A stretch of 64,000 nucleotides of DNA, taken from assembly GCA_001767525.1 (NCBI GenBank), contig MELF01000035.1, forward strand, positions 79,218-143,217, given 5' to 3'. This DNA is from Acidobacteria bacterium RIFCSPLOWO2_12_FULL_68_19 (GTDB lineage Bacteria; Acidobacteriota; Vicinamibacteria; Vicinamibacterales; UBA2999). This document shows, piece by piece, positions 1 to 11,825 of the stretch. Below the pieces are notes generated by a model. It was not told the origin of the DNA, did no database searches, and saw nothing but the letters and a program-made list of their open reading frames with translations. The position numbers were made by a program, and so were the translations under genes. Each line of letters starts with the position of its first letter. Within the stretch, counting starts at the first letter, position 1.

Positions 1-153
1 GCCCCGGAGCGCGTCGAACGTCTCGTCGGGGCGCAGGTCCCGCAGCAGCCGCCCCCCGAGAAGCGCGCTCTTCAGCGTCCCGAACTGCTTGCGCCGGCCG
101 TACCGGCGGTACGTCTTGCGGACGCCGCGCACCTCGACCGCGGCCTCCCTCAC
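1..153 (-). CDS. ABC transporter ATP-binding protein, N-terminal part (cut by window edge)
   Basis: The reading frame starts at a GTG (153-151) that overlaps the TGA of the permease gene in a GTGA junction, and it stays open to base 1, so only about 51 residues are seen. The visible part begins VREAAVEVRGVRKTYRR, the usual first strand and 'K-Y' region of an ABC ATPase, followed by a basic stretch of the kind seen in TagH/Wzt-type ATPases before Walker A. Walker A itself lies outside the window. The translational coupling to an ABC-2 permease supports its role as the energising subunit of that exporter. The family is inferred from context and the short N-terminus; the exported substrate cannot be told. 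Confidence 0.7.
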   Translation of the reverse strand, partial: MREAAVEVRGVRKTYRRYGRRKQFGTLKSALLGGRLLRDLRPDETFDALRG

Positions 154-944
154 ACTTCCTCCGCGAGCGTATCGCGCAGGCGATCGAAGACGAAGTAGCC
201 GAACGCGAACACGCCCAGCGAACCCGCCGCGAGCGCCAGCAGTCGCGGCCACGCGGTGAACGGCCCGGCGTGGAAGAGCACCTCCTGGTACGACACCGCG
301 AGATGCGTGAACGGGTTCAGGGTGAGGAAGCCGCGTACCGACGAGGGCGCCTGCGACAGGGCATAGATGATGGGGGTCGCGAAGAACCAGAGCGTCAGCA
401 GATTCGACAGCAGATCGCGGATGTCGCGGAAGTGCACGGCCAGCGCCGAGAGCAGGAGCGCGAGGCCCAGCGTCAACAGCAACTGCACGAGCACGACAAC
501 GGGAAACCATACGAGATCGCCGGCGACGATCGGCACGCCGTAGTACACGAGGAACGCCGCCAGGATCGGCAGCCCGAAGCAGAAGTGCATCAGCCCGGCG
601 AGCACCGTCACGATCGGCAGCACCTCCGCCGGAAAGAGCACCTTTCGAATCAGGTTGCCTCCGGCGATCAGCACGTTCGACGCCTCGAGGAGAGACGAGG
701 AGAACCAACTCCAGGGGAGGATGCCGCAGAAGAGGAACAGCGCGAACGGCTCGAGCTCCCTCGGATGGACGTCGGGCAGCACCACCGTGAACACGAACGT
801 GTAGACGAGCAGCAGCAGGAGCGGATTGACGAACGACCAGAAGAAGCCGAGCACCGACCCGCGGTAGCGTGCCTTCAGCTCGCGGGCCACGAGGCTCTGG
901 ATGAGCGCGCGATAGCGAAAGAGCTGTCTGAGACTCGAGAACAA
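150..944 (-). CDS. ABC-2 type transporter permease (polysaccharide/teichoic-acid export type)
   Basis: This 264-residue integral membrane protein starts MFSSLRQLFRYRALIQSLVARELKARYRGSVLGFFWSFVNPLL. The 'RELKARYRGSVLGFFW.NP' segment is the hallmark amphipathic N-terminus of Wzm/TagG permeases of the ABC-2 family. About six hydrophobic segments follow (roughly residues 35-55, 65-85, 105-135, 145-170, 175-195 and 225-255). With the ATP-binding subunit directly downstream it should form an inner-membrane exporter of undecaprenyl-linked glycan (O-antigen, capsule or similar). It lies 30 bases beyond atpC on the same strand, but its function is unrelated, so it may have its own promoter. The glycan substrate is unknown. 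Confidence 0.85.
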   Translation of the reverse strand: MFSSLRQLFRYRALIQSLVARELKARYRGSVLGFFWSFVNPLLLLLVYTFVFTVVLPDVHPRELEPFALFLFCGILPWSWFSSSLLEASNVLIAGGNLIRKVLFPAEVLPIVTVLAGLMHFCFGLPILAAFLVYYGVPIVAGDLVWFPVVVLVQLLLTLGLALLLSALAVHFRDIRDLLSNLLTLWFFATPIIYALSQAPSSVRGFLTLNPFTHLAVSYQEVLFHAGPFTAWPRLLALAAGSLGVFAFGYFVFDRLRDTLAEEV

Positions 945-974
945 TGTCGGGGTCAGGGGATCCTAACCCCTCCT

Positions 975-1396
975 TTATACCCGCGTCCGGGCGCGAGTGG
1001 CCACCTGCAGGCGGATGAGCGCCTTCATCAGCGCAATCCGGGCGCGCTCGAAATCGAGGTCCGCGGATGGGCGCGCCAGCCGCTCCTCGGCGCGCTTCCT
1101 GGCCGCGTCTGCACGCGCGACGTCGATCTCGTGCGCCCGCTCGGCGATATGGGCCAGCACCGTCACGCGGTCGGGAAGCACTTCGACGAAGCCGCCGACG
1201 ATCGCCACGTGGTGCCGCTCCTGCCCGATTCGGTACCAGAGCTCGCCCACCTTGAGCGTGGCGAGCAGCGGCGTGTGACCCGGCAGCACGCCCAAGTACC
1301 CTTCCGCGCCTGGCAGCTGGATCTCATCGACCTCCTCGCGGACGAGCGCGCGATCGGGAGTGACGATCTCGAGGAGCAGCCTGGTCGGCAGGGCCA

Positions 1397-1397
<1 letters not shown>
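975..1397 (-). CDS. atpC: ATP synthase F1 subunit epsilon
   Basis: The protein has 140 residues, the normal length for epsilon. The N-terminal beta sandwich is recognisable (LLLEIVTPDRALVREEVDEIQLPGAEGYLGVLPGHTPLL, with the conserved GYLGVLPGHTPL), and an alpha-helical hairpin follows (about residues 90-135, rich in Ala, Arg and Glu). It is part of the central stalk and regulates ATP hydrolysis. The ATG (1397-1395) overlaps the TGA of atpD by one base, so the two genes are translationally coupled. It is the last gene of the F1 cluster. Confidence 0.95.
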
Positions 1398-3780
<2,383 letters not shown>

Positions 3781-3795
3781 CGGCGGTTCGACGCG

Positions 3796-5325
3796 TCAGG
3801 CGAAGGCCGTCTGCGCCGTGCCGCTGAACTGGCGGCCGAACTCGGCGAGCGCCGCATCGAGAGCGCCGCGCAGCTGGTCGTCGAGGATCTTCTTCTCGGC
3901 GATGCCCGCGAGCACGCCGGCGTGCCTCGTTTCCAGGAACCGGTACAGATCTTCTTCGTACCGCCGTACTTGCTCCACCTCGATGCCGTCCAGGTAGCCC
4001 TTCGTGGCCGCGAAGACGATCGCCACCTGCTTCTCGACCGGAATCGGCTGGTACTGCGGCTGCTTCAGGATTTCGACCAGCCGGCGTCCGCGATTGAGCT
4101 GCGCCTGCGTCGCCTTGTCGAGATCGCTGCCGAACTGCGCGAACGCCGCCAGCTCCCGGTACTGCGCGAGGTCGAGTCGCAGCGACCCGGCCACCTGCCG
4201 CATCGCCCGAATCTGCGCCGACCCGCCGACACGCGACACCGAATTGCCGACGTTGATGGCCGGACGCACGCCCTGGTGGAAGAGGTCGGTCTCGAGGAAG
4301 ATCTGGCCGTCGGTAATCGAAATGACGTTGGTGGGAATGTAGGCCGACAGGTCGCCCGCCTGGGTCTCGATGATCGGCAGCGCCGTCAGCGATCCGCCGC
4401 CGTGCGCGTCGTTCAGCTTCGCGGCGCGCTCCAGCAGTCGCGCGTGGAGGTAGAAGACGTCGCCGGGATACGCCTCCCGCCCCGGCGGCCGCCGGAGCAG
4501 GAGCGAGATCTCGCGATACGCCTGTGCATGCTTCGACAGATCGTCGTAGACGCACAGCGCGTGGCGGCCGCTGTCGCGGAAGTACTCGCCGATGGCGCAC
4601 GCCGAATACGGGCTGATGTAGAGCATCGGCGCCGGGTCGGAAGCGGCCGCAGCGACGACGATCGTGTAGCTCATCGCGTCGCAGTCTTCGAGCGTGCGCA
4701 CCACCTGGGCGATCGTCGACTGCTTCTGCCCGATCGCGTTGTAGATGCAGACGACGTCCTTGCTGCGCTGGTTGATGATCGTGTCCACCGCGATGGCGGT
4801 CTTGCCGGTCTGCCGGTCGCCGATGATGAGCTCGCGCTGGCCGCGCCCGATCGGCACCATGCCGTCAATCGCCTTGAGACCCGTCTGGAGCGGCTCCTTC
4901 ACGGGGCGGCGATCCACGACGCCCGGCGCGAGGCGCTCGATCGGCAAGTACTGCTTCGCCTGAATCGGTCCCTTGCCGTCGAGCGGCTGCCCGAGCGCGT
5001 TGACGACGCGGCCCAGCATCTCCTCGCCGACCGGCACCGAAATGATCCGGCCCGTGCGCTTGACCGTATCGCCTTCCTTGATCTCCTTGTAGTCGCCCAG
5101 GAGCACGGTGCCGACGCTGTCCTCCTCGAGGTTCAGCGCGATCCCGTACACGCTGTGCGGGAACTCGATCATCTCGCCCGCCATGGCTCGCTCGACGCCG
5201 TGCAGCCGCGCGATGCCGTCACCAATGGAGATCACGGTGCCGACCTCGGCGACGTCGACCTCGACGGCGTAGCTGCCGATCTGGTCGCGGATGATCTTGG
5301 AGATCTCGTCGGCTCTTATGTCCAT
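3796..5325 (-). CDS. atpA: ATP synthase F1 subunit alpha
   Basis: The 509-residue protein is the usual length for alpha. It starts [31 protein letters not shown], has the P-loop GDRQTGKT, and contains the conserved [31 protein letters not shown] and [30 protein letters not shown] blocks. Alpha alternates with beta in the F1 hexamer and holds the non-catalytic nucleotide sites. Its C-terminus ([13 protein letters not shown]) is ordinary for the family. It lies between atpH (18 bases upstream) and atpG in the F1 operon. Confidence 0.96.
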   Translation of the reverse strand: MDIRADEISKIIRDQIGSYAVEVDVAEVGTVISIGDGIARLHGVERAMAGEMIEFPHSVYGIALNLEEDSVGTVLLGDYKEIKEGDTVKRTGRIISVPVGEEMLGRVVNALGQPLDGKGPIQAKQYLPIERLAPGVVDRRPVKEPLQTGLKAIDGMVPIGRGQRELIIGDRQTGKTAIAVDTIINQRSKDVVCIYNAIGQKQSTIAQVVRTLEDCDAMSYTIVVAAAASDPAPMLYISPYSACAIGEYFRDSGRHALCVYDDLSKHAQAYREISLLLRRPPGREAYPGDVFYLHARLLERAAKLNDAHGGGSLTALPIIETQAGDLSAYIPTNVISITDGQIFLETDLFHQGVRPAINVGNSVSRVGGSAQIRAMRQVAGSLRLDLAQYRELAAFAQFGSDLDKATQAQLNRGRRLVEILKQPQYQPIPVEKQVAIVFAATKGYLDGIEVEQVRRYEEDLYRFLETRHAGVLAGIAEKKILDDQLRGALDAALAEFGRQFSGTAQTAFA

Positions 5326-5343
5326 CGTCGATCCAGGCCGGCC

Positions 5344-5889
5344 TCAGGCCGTCTTCTCGAGTCGTTCGCGGATCTTCGCAAGCTGCGTCGCGATGCTTCC
5401 GTCGTAGACGAGGCTGCCCACCCGGGCGACGGCGCCGCCAATCAGCGTCGGATCGACCCGTGCGCTCATCGTCACGCGGCGCCCCGTCGCCGAGGCGAGC
5501 CGCTGCTCGAACCACGCGAGCCGCTCGGGCGCGAGCGGCGTCGCCGTGACCACCTCGGCGCGCACGACCTGCCGGTGCTCCATCAGGCGCTCGTGATACC
5601 CCGCCGCCAGATCGCCGGCGATGCCGAGCCGATCGCGGTCGGCCAGCAGTTGCAGGAGCTTCGCGAGCGGTCCCGACGAGGTGACCCGCGACAGCAGAGT
5701 GTCGAGAATGCCGCGCTTGGCGCTGACAGGAACCGCCGGGTTCGTCAGCGCCCTCTGCAGATCCGGAGCCCCGGCCACCAGAGCGGCAAACGCCGCGAGG
5801 TCCTCATCGACCTGCTCTGGGTTGCCTTCCGTGATGACAACGTCGAGCAGCGCTCGTGCGTAGCGCGCAGCGGAGGCTCGGCTGCTCAT
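5344..5889 (-). CDS. atpH: ATP synthase F1 subunit delta
   Basis: The protein has about 181 residues. The N-terminal helical domain starts MSSRASAARYARALLDVV, and the C-terminal region includes RVDPTLIGGAVARVGSLVYDGSIATQLAKIRERL, the typical delta/OSCP ending. I chose the ATG at 5889 because AGGTGAGG lies just upstream; an in-frame GTG at 5910 is the alternative. Delta links F1 to the peripheral stalk. This is the first gene of the cluster: the genes for a, c and b subunits (atpB, E, F) do not precede it, and parB lies next instead. An A+T-rich stretch with TTATAAAA on the minus strand (about 5942-5949) may hold the operon promoter. Confidence 0.93.
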   Translation of the reverse strand: MSSRASAARYARALLDVVITEGNPEQVDEDLAAFAALVAGAPDLQRALTNPAVPVSAKRGILDTLLSRVTSSGPLAKLLQLLADRDRLGIAGDLAAGYHERLMEHRQVVRAEVVTATPLAPERLAWFEQRLASATGRRVTMSARVDPTLIGGAVARVGSLVYDGSIATQLAKIRERLEKTA

Positions 5890-5975
5890 CGCCTCACCTG
5901 CGTCGCCCACGCGAGCTTGTACGTGAATGGCACAAACAATCTTTTATAACACAGAAGAACCGGCGCGAGTCCGAC

Positions 5976-6860
5976 CTAGAACGCCCGGTGCGAGCTCGTG
6001 GCGGCCGTCAGCAGCTCGTAGAGCCGATTGAGCTCCGCTTCCGAGCTGAAGTCGATTTCGATGGCGCCGCCCTGGCCGCGCCGCACGATGCGCACCTTCG
6101 TCCCGAGGGCGAAGCGGAGACGATCCTCGGCGGCGCGCGTGTGCACGTCTGGAGCGGTCGAGGCGCCCGCGCGCCGCGCCGCCGCGGGCGCGGCGAGCTT
6201 CTTCACGAGCGTTTCGGTTTCGCGCACCGACAGCGCCCGCGTGATGACTTCCCGCGCCGCATGGCGCTGGGCGGCGGCGTCGGCAAGACCGAGAAGCGTC
6301 CGCGCGTGCCCCATCGACAGCACACCCGACGCGACATCGCCGCGCACTTCGTCGGGAAGCCGCAGCAGGCGGAGGTAGTTGGCGACCGAGGAGCGGTCCT
6401 TCCCGACCGCCGCAGCCACTTGCTCTTGTGTCAGACCGAACTCCTCGACGAGGCGCTCGTACGCGAGCGCCTCGTCGATCGGGTTGAGGTCCTCGCGCTG
6501 GAGGTTCTCGACGAGCGCCAGCTCGAGCAACTGCCGTTCGGCGCCGTCGGGTACGTCGCGGATGACCACCGGGACCTTGAGGAGGCCTGCCTTCTGCGCG
6601 GCCCGCCAGCGCCGCTCGCCCGCGATGATGCGATAGGCGCCGCCGGTCCGGCGCACGAGGAGCGGCTGAATGATCCCGTTGGCGCGAATCGACGCCGCCA
6701 GCTCCTCGAGTTTCGCCTCGTCGACGCCGAGCCGCGGCTGGTGATCGCTCGGAGCCAACAAATCGATATCGACATCGATGGCGCCGCTGCGCGGCGCCTC
6801 GGGCGCCTCGGGAATGAGCGCGCTCAGACCCTTGCCGAGGGCGGGGCGGCGTTCCATCAT
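5976..6860 (-). CDS. parB: Chromosome-partitioning protein ParB (Spo0J family, CTP-dependent clamp)
   Basis: The 294-residue protein has ParB domains in order. The N-terminal tail MMERRPALGKGLSALIPE is the ParA-stimulating segment. The ParB/sulfiredoxin-like N domain contains IIAGERRWRAAQKAGL (the CTP-binding GERRxRA motif) and LVENLQREDLNPIDEA. The helix-turn-helix (GLTQEQVAAAVGKDRSSVANYLRLLRLP) recognises parS, and a C-terminal dimerisation domain follows. It loads on parS and slides along DNA as a clamp, helping segregate origins with ParA. It lies 87 bases downstream of parA, and two parS sites lie just upstream of parA. Confidence 0.95.
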   Translation of the reverse strand: MMERRPALGKGLSALIPEAPEAPRSGAIDVDIDLLAPSDHQPRLGVDEAKLEELAASIRANGIIQPLLVRRTGGAYRIIAGERRWRAAQKAGLLKVPVVIRDVPDGAERQLLELALVENLQREDLNPIDEALAYERLVEEFGLTQEQVAAAVGKDRSSVANYLRLLRLPDEVRGDVASGVLSMGHARTLLGLADAAAQRHAAREVITRALSVRETETLVKKLAAPAAARRAGASTAPDVHTRAAEDRLRFALGTKVRIVRRGQGGAIEIDFSSEAELNRLYELLTAATSSHRAF

Positions 6861-6947
6861 GTGGCCTCCTGTCGAGCGCGCTGCGACGGATCGGCCGCGA
6901 GCGACACGCGGCAGACGCCGAGCCGTGCGCCGCTCGGGTCTTTCGGG

Positions 6948-7739
6948 TTACGCCGCATGCCGCGCGAGCATTTCCTTCGCGAGCGCGACGTACGCGGCCG
7001 CACCGCGCGACTTCGCGTCGTACAGCACCGCGGGGATGCCGTGGCTCGGCGCTTCGCCGAGCCGCACGTTGCGCGGAATGACGGTGTTGAACACCTTCTC
7101 CTTGAAGAACTCGCGCACGTCGCGCGCCACCAGCTGCCCCAGATTCGTCCGTTCGTCGTACATCGTCAGCAGAACGCCTTCGATGTCCAGCGTCGGATTG
7201 AGACCGCTGCGCACACGGCGCATCGTGCCGACGAGATCGGCGAGCCCTTCGAGCGCGAAGTACTCGCAGTGGAGTGGAATCAGCACCGCGTCGGCGGCGA
7301 CGAGCGCGTTGAGCGTCAACAGCCCGAGCGACGGCGGACAATCGATGAAGATGCAGTCGAAACGCCCGCGCAGCGGATCGATGAGGCGCCGCAGGCGGTA
7401 CTCGCGCGAGGGCGCCGAGACGAGCTCGATCTCCGCGCCCGTGAGATTGCGATCCGCGGGGATAAGCGAGAGGTTCTCGACCTGCGTGGCAAGCAGGCAC
7501 CGCTCGGGCGCGGCCTCGGCCAGCAGCGCCTCGTAGATCGTGCCGGCGTCGGCGCGGCGGCCGCGAAGCCCGAGGCCGCTCGTCAGATTGCCTTGCGGAT
7601 CGATGTCAACGGCGAGGACGCGGAAGCCGTCGAGCGCGAGCGACGTCGCGAGGTTGATGACGGTGGTCGTCTTCCCGACGCCGCCTTTCTGATTGGCGAT
7701 GGCGAGAACCCTGGCAGAGGCGGCGCGTTGTTCTGTCAT
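6948..7739 (-). CDS. parA: Chromosome-partitioning ATPase ParA (Soj family)
   Basis: The 263-residue Walker-type ATPase starts MTEQRAASARVLAIANQKGGVGKTTTVINLA. It has the deviant Walker A KGGVGKTT, the switch region FIDCPPSLGLLTLNAL and the LAVDIDPQGNLTSGLG block, all characteristic of chromosomal ParA/Soj. It binds DNA non-specifically as an ATP dimer and is displaced by ParB, which moves the origin. The gene is transcribed leftward and shares the origin-proximal cluster with rsmG, mnmG and mnmE. Its length and single-domain form match chromosomal rather than plasmid ParA. Confidence 0.95.
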   Translation of the reverse strand: MTEQRAASARVLAIANQKGGVGKTTTVINLATSLALDGFRVLAVDIDPQGNLTSGLGLRGRRADAGTIYEALLAEAAPERCLLATQVENLSLIPADRNLTGAEIELVSAPSREYRLRRLIDPLRGRFDCIFIDCPPSLGLLTLNALVAADAVLIPLHCEYFALEGLADLVGTMRRVRSGLNPTLDIEGVLLTMYDERTNLGQLVARDVREFFKEKVFNTVIPRNVRLGEAPSHGIPAVLYDAKSRGAAAYVALAKEMLARHAA

Positions 7740-7804
7740 ATACCAGAAATACTGGCGATCTTGTCAGCTCAACTCTAGGACTGCGCACGACGCGCGTCAA
7801 GAAG

Positions 7805-7820
7805 TGTTTCACGTGAAACT
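7805..7820. promoter_or_regulatory. parS: parS site 1 (ParB-binding palindrome)
   Basis: The sequence TGTTTCACGTGAAACT matches the bacterial parS consensus TGTTTCACGTGAAACA in 15 of 16 positions. It lies between the parA start and the rsmG stop. The consensus is established for ParB/Spo0J across many phyla. Confidence 0.92.
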
Positions 7821-7840
7821 GGCGAATAAAAAGCGAATTT

Positions 7841-8533
7841 CTACCGTGGCTGGGGTGTTCCACGTGGAACACCACGACCCACGGGGCGCTTCTCAAGGAC
7901 GACCAGGCGGCTTCGGAGCGACTCCAGAAGCGGGTAGGTTGCCCTCCACACAAGCGGCGGCGTGACCGTTTCGGACGGATCGGCCGTCACCGACCCTCTG
8001 AAGAGAAATAGCTGCCCCCCGGGCTTGGCGAAGGCCTGAAGAGCCATCAGCGTTCGTGTTTCGACCCGCACGGCCCGCACGGTCATCAGATCGTGCGCCT
8101 CATGAAGATCCGGCCGGGTGAGCAACTCCTCGAATCTGGCCGTTACCACCTCCGCACCGCTCATCTCGAGCGCGCGAATGGCTTCTCGCAGAAAGACCGC
8201 CTTCCGCGTCTTCGACTCGACCATGAGCAGCCGCAGCCTCGTGACCGCCAAGGCCAGGGGAATCGCCGGAGACCCTCCGCCACTGCCGATATCCAGCATC
8301 CTGGCTGCGTTGCCGGCCACGTACTTGGCGGCAACGAGCGGCTCGATGAGCAGACGATCGAGCGCTTCCGGCGAGAACTCCGCGAGCTTGAGACCCGTGA
8401 GGTTGATTTTCGTGTTCCAGGCGGTCAACAAGCGGTAGTACGCCTCGAGTCGGGCCGTCAGCTCGGGAGCCACGCTGAGACCCGCCCGGCGCGCTCGCCG
8501 CGTGAACCTGTCCTGAAACTCCCTCGTCGTCAA
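7841..8533 (-). CDS. rsmG: 16S rRNA (guanine-527 N7) methyltransferase RsmG
   Basis: The 230-residue protein has the GidB/RsmG fold: WNTKINLTGLK near residue 40, the SAM-binding motif MLDIGSGGGSPAIPLAL near residue 97, VESKTRKAVFLREA, and DLMTVRAV. It methylates G527 of 16S rRNA. The apparent start is a TTG at 8533, five bases after the mnmG stop; no ATG fits the family N-terminus better. The last codons (VPRGTPQPR) are partly spelled by a parS palindrome, so the C-terminal tail is shaped by a DNA site. Confidence 0.9.
   Translation of the reverse strand: MTTREFQDRFTRRARRAGLSVAPELTARLEAYYRLLTAWNTKINLTGLKLAEFSPEALDRLLIEPLVAAKYVAGNAARMLDIGSGGGSPAIPLALAVTRLRLLMVESKTRKAVFLREAIRALEMSGAEVVTARFEELLTRPDLHEAHDLMTVRAVRVETRTLMALQAFAKPGGQLFLFRGSVTADPSETVTPPLVWRATYPLLESLRSRLVVLEKRPVGRGVPRGTPQPR
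7856..7871. promoter_or_regulatory. parS: parS site 2 (perfect palindrome inside rsmG)
   Basis: TGTTCCACGTGGAACA is a perfect 16-base palindrome and a well-known natural parS variant. It lies within the 3' end of rsmG, 51 bases from site 1 (start to start). Two close sites next to parAB mark this as an origin-proximal centromere. Confidence 0.95.
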
Positions 8534-8537
8534 CGTG

Positions 8538-10379
8538 TCAGGCCGATTTCTCGAGAAACGCGCCGAGAACCGCCACCGCGGCCGGCGTCACTCCCGGGAT
8601 GCGTGAGGCTTGCCCCAGCGTTTCTGGTCTGACTTGCAGCAACCGCTGCACGACTTCCCGCGAGAGCCCCGGCACCAACGCGAAAGCGAAGCCCTCGGGA
8701 ATCCGCCGTCGTTCCTGCCGCCGCATCCGCTCTGCTCGGGCGACTTCTTGCTTCAAGTACCCGGCGTACTTGAGCTCGTTTTCGAGGCTCGCAACGGCCC
8801 GGTCACCAGCGCCGTCCTCCAACTCGAGCGCCACGTCTCCTCGCCGCAGCAGCCTCTCGAGTCGCACTTCCGGCCGTCGAAGCAACACACTGGCGGCAAC
8901 CCGCCCTCCTCGCTCGGTTTGCACCAGCGTTCGGTGCAACGCAGCGATGTTTCGCCAGTGCCGCTCGCGGCGCTCCTCGAACCGCGCCCATCGGCGCTCG
9001 CCTATCAGGCCGAACCGGCGTCCGATCGGCGTCAGCCGAAGGTCGGCGTTATCGATTCGCAGCAACAGGCGATGCTCGGCCCGCGACGTGAACATGCGGT
9101 ACGGCTCCAGACAACCTCGCGTAGTCAGGTCGTCAACAAGAATGCCGATATAGGCTTCGTCCCGTCCAAGTGCGAGCGGCGCTTCCTTCCGCACCAGGCA
9201 CGCGGCATTGACCCCGGCGACGAGGCCCTGCGCGGCGGCTTCTTCGTACCCGGATGTGCCGTTGATTTGCCCCGCGAAAAACAGCCCGGCCACACGATAT
9301 GTTTCAAGGGTCGACTTCAGCTCGGTCGGCTGCACGAAATCATATTCAACTGCGTATCCGGCTCGAAGGATGGAAGCGTCTTCAAGGCCAGGAAGCGCTC
9401 GGACGACCTGCTCTTGGACGTCGCGCGGCAGCGACATCGAAAGGCCATTCACGTAGATCTCGTCGACGTCGAGCCCTTCCGGCTCGAGGTAGATCTGGTG
9501 TCGTTCTCGCTCCGGGAACCGCATGACCTTGTCTTCGAGCGAGGGACAGTAGCGCGGGCCGATGCCCTGAATCTGGCCGTTGTAGAGCGGGCTGCGATCG
9601 ATACTGCGCCGCACGAGCTCGTGGACGCGGTCGGTCGTGTGCAGCAGCCAGCATCGGATACGGTTCGACAGCGGAGCGCTGGTGAGAAACGAAAAGGGGA
9701 CCGGCTCCGCGTCGCCACCTTCCTCCACGAAGAAGCCGTGCTCGACGGCGCCGGCAAAATCGATGCTATCGCGGTGCAGGCGCGGCGGCGTCCCCGTCTT
9801 CAACCGTCCGCCCTGGAATCCAAACGCCTTGATTGATGCGGCCAGCTCGCATGCCGGCGGCTCGCCGTGGCGGCCGGCCGGACGCTGTTCGAGGCCGATG
9901 TGAATGAGGCCATTGAGAAACGTGCCCGTCGTCACGACAAGCGCGCCGCACTCGTGACGGTCGCCGTCTTCCATGACCAGCGAGGCGATGCGGCCGCCGG
10001 TCGCCTCGATTCGCCCAGCCTTGCCGAACAACCACGTTATCTGTGGCTCGCGGTCGAGCGCCGCTGCCACCCACCCGGCATAGCGCCGCTTGTCGGCCTG
10101 GGCGCGCGGGGACCAGACTGCCGGTCCGCGGCTGCGATTGAGCAGCTTGAACTGGATGCCGGTCGCGTCGATGGCGCGTGCCATCAGGCCGCCGAGGGCG
10201 TCGATCTCGCGCACTAGGTGGCCTTTGGCGGTCCCGCCGACGGCCGGGTTGCACGGCATGTGGGCCACCGTCTCGCGCGACAGCGTGCAGAGGCCGACAC
10301 TGCACCCGAGACGCGCGGCCGCATGCGCGGCCTCCACGCCGGCGTGGCCGGCGCCGACCACGATCACATCGAACCGCAT
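8538..10379 (-). CDS. mnmG: tRNA uridine-34 5-carboxymethylaminomethyl synthesis enzyme MnmG (GidA)
   Basis: The 613-residue FAD protein starts [28 protein letters not shown] with a clear Rossmann motif. It has the [22 protein letters not shown] block (the conserved redox Cys region), [17 protein letters not shown] and the C-terminal helical domain. With MnmE it installs the cmnm5 group on U34 of several tRNAs. It lies 12 bases downstream of mnmE, and the two products work as one complex. Its length is normal. Confidence 0.95.
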   Translation of the reverse strand: MRFDVIVVGAGHAGVEAAHAAARLGCSVGLCTLSRETVAHMPCNPAVGGTAKGHLVREIDALGGLMARAIDATGIQFKLLNRSRGPAVWSPRAQADKRRYAGWVAAALDREPQITWLFGKAGRIEATGGRIASLVMEDGDRHECGALVVTTGTFLNGLIHIGLEQRPAGRHGEPPACELAASIKAFGFQGGRLKTGTPPRLHRDSIDFAGAVEHGFFVEEGGDAEPVPFSFLTSAPLSNRIRCWLLHTTDRVHELVRRSIDRSPLYNGQIQGIGPRYCPSLEDKVMRFPERERHQIYLEPEGLDVDEIYVNGLSMSLPRDVQEQVVRALPGLEDASILRAGYAVEYDFVQPTELKSTLETYRVAGLFFAGQINGTSGYEEAAAQGLVAGVNAACLVRKEAPLALGRDEAYIGILVDDLTTRGCLEPYRMFTSRAEHRLLLRIDNADLRLTPIGRRFGLIGERRWARFEERRERHWRNIAALHRTLVQTERGGRVAASVLLRRPEVRLERLLRRGDVALELEDGAGDRAVASLENELKYAGYLKQEVARAERMRRQERRRIPEGFAFALVPGLSREVVQRLLQVRPETLGQASRIPGVTPAAVAVLGAFLEKSA

Positions 10380-10391
10380 CTGCTCACCCGG

Positions 10392-11762
10392 CTACTTTCC
10401 GACACAAAACCGCTCGAAGATGTGCTGGAGCACGTCTTCGCTCGTGCGCGCCCCGACAATCTCGTCCAGCCGCTCGCGCGCCGCCTGCAGGTCCGCGAGG
10501 AGGAACTCCTCCGGCGTATTGCCGGTCGCCGCCGCGCGCTGCGCGGCCAGGAGACTGGCCCGCGCCTGCTCGAGCAAGCCGATATGGCGCGCGTTGGTCA
10601 CCGCCGCGGAATCTCTGAGCGGTTCAGCGCCCGTCAGCTCGCGCACCATCGCGCTGCGGAGCTCGTCGAGGCCGGCGCCGCTCTTCGCAGACACGCCGAT
10701 GCACGAGCCACTCCCGGCCGGCGCACGATCGATCGCCGCCGGAAGATCCGTCTTGTTCAAGACGACGATCCGCGGTCGTCCTTCGGTCTGGGCGAGCAGC
10801 TCGTGGTCCTCAGCGGCCGCCGGTTCGCTCCAATCGATGACGACGAGCAGCAGGCTGGCAACGGCGCGCGCGCGTGCCGCGCGCTCAACTCCTTCGCGCT
10901 CGATCCGGTCCCCCGAGAGGCGGCACCCGGCCGTGTCCACCAGCGTCAGTGCGAGGCCGTGGAGATCGACTTGCTCCGACACGAGATCTCGTGTCGTGCC
11001 GGCGACCTCGGTCACGATCGCGCGATCGGCGCCGACGAGCGCGTTGAAGATGCTCGACTTGCCTACGTTCGGACGCCCTGCTATGACCACGGTAGCGCCC
11101 TCGCGGATCAGCCTTCCGCGCCGCGCGCCGCCGAGCAGCTCGTCCACGCGCTCGACAACGCACGCGACAGCCCTCACCGCTTCCGCCGGCTCGATGAAGT
11201 GGTAGCCCTCGTCCGGGAAATCGAGCGACGCTTCCAGCCGCGCGGCGAGATCGAAGAGCTGCGCGTCGATCTCCGCGATGCGTGCGGTCAGCGTCCCCTC
11301 GAGCTGGTCGAACGCGACGCGCGCCTGGAGGGGCGTGGCGGCCGCAATCAGGTCTGCCACCGCTTCCGCCTGCACCAGGTCACGCTTGCCGTTGAGAAAC
11401 GCCCGCAGCGTGAACTCCCCCGGCCTCGCGAGCCGCGCGCCGGCGGCTCTGGCGCCTTCGACAATCGCCTGCAGCACGACCGGGTTCCCGTGCGCGCTGA
11501 TCTCGACGACGTGCTCGCCGGTGTAGGAATGGGGTGCGGGAAAGTGGATCGCGATGACCTCGTCGAGGGCCCCGCCTCGACCAGCCGCCGCGTGCGTTCG
11601 CACGCGCGTGAGGGTGGCGAACCGGGGGACGAGCGCCCCGGGAAGATCGAGAATGGCGGCCGCGATGCCCGGCGAGGCAGGGCCGCTGATTCGCACGACT
11701 CCAATGCCGCCCCGCCCGGAGGGGGTCGCAATCGCCACAATGGAGTCGTCTGTCGAAAACAT
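10392..11762 (-). CDS. mnmE: tRNA modification GTPase MnmE (TrmE)
   Basis: The 456-residue protein has an N-terminal formyl-THF-binding domain, starting MFSTDDSIVAIATPSGRGGIGVVRISGP. A helical region encloses a G domain with GRPNVGKSSIFNAL (G1), AGTTRD (G2), DTAG (G3) and NKTD (G4), and the C-terminus is FERFCVGK, the invariant CxGK of the family. It is the GTPase partner of MnmG. It lies 64 bases after khpB and directly before mnmG. Confidence 0.95.
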   Translation of the reverse strand: MFSTDDSIVAIATPSGRGGIGVVRISGPASPGIAAAILDLPGALVPRFATLTRVRTHAAAGRGGALDEVIAIHFPAPHSYTGEHVVEISAHGNPVVLQAIVEGARAAGARLARPGEFTLRAFLNGKRDLVQAEAVADLIAAATPLQARVAFDQLEGTLTARIAEIDAQLFDLAARLEASLDFPDEGYHFIEPAEAVRAVACVVERVDELLGGARRGRLIREGATVVIAGRPNVGKSSIFNALVGADRAIVTEVAGTTRDLVSEQVDLHGLALTLVDTAGCRLSGDRIEREGVERAARARAVASLLLVVIDWSEPAAAEDHELLAQTEGRPRIVVLNKTDLPAAIDRAPAGSGSCIGVSAKSGAGLDELRSAMVRELTGAEPLRDSAAVTNARHIGLLEQARASLLAAQRAAATGNTPEEFLLADLQAARERLDEIVGARTSEDVLQHIFERFCVGK

Positions 11763-11825
11763 TGCGGGGGGGGCCAGCGATCGGGCCCGGGGCTGCTGGA
11801 ACGCTGTGTGCCCTTCGCCCTTGCC

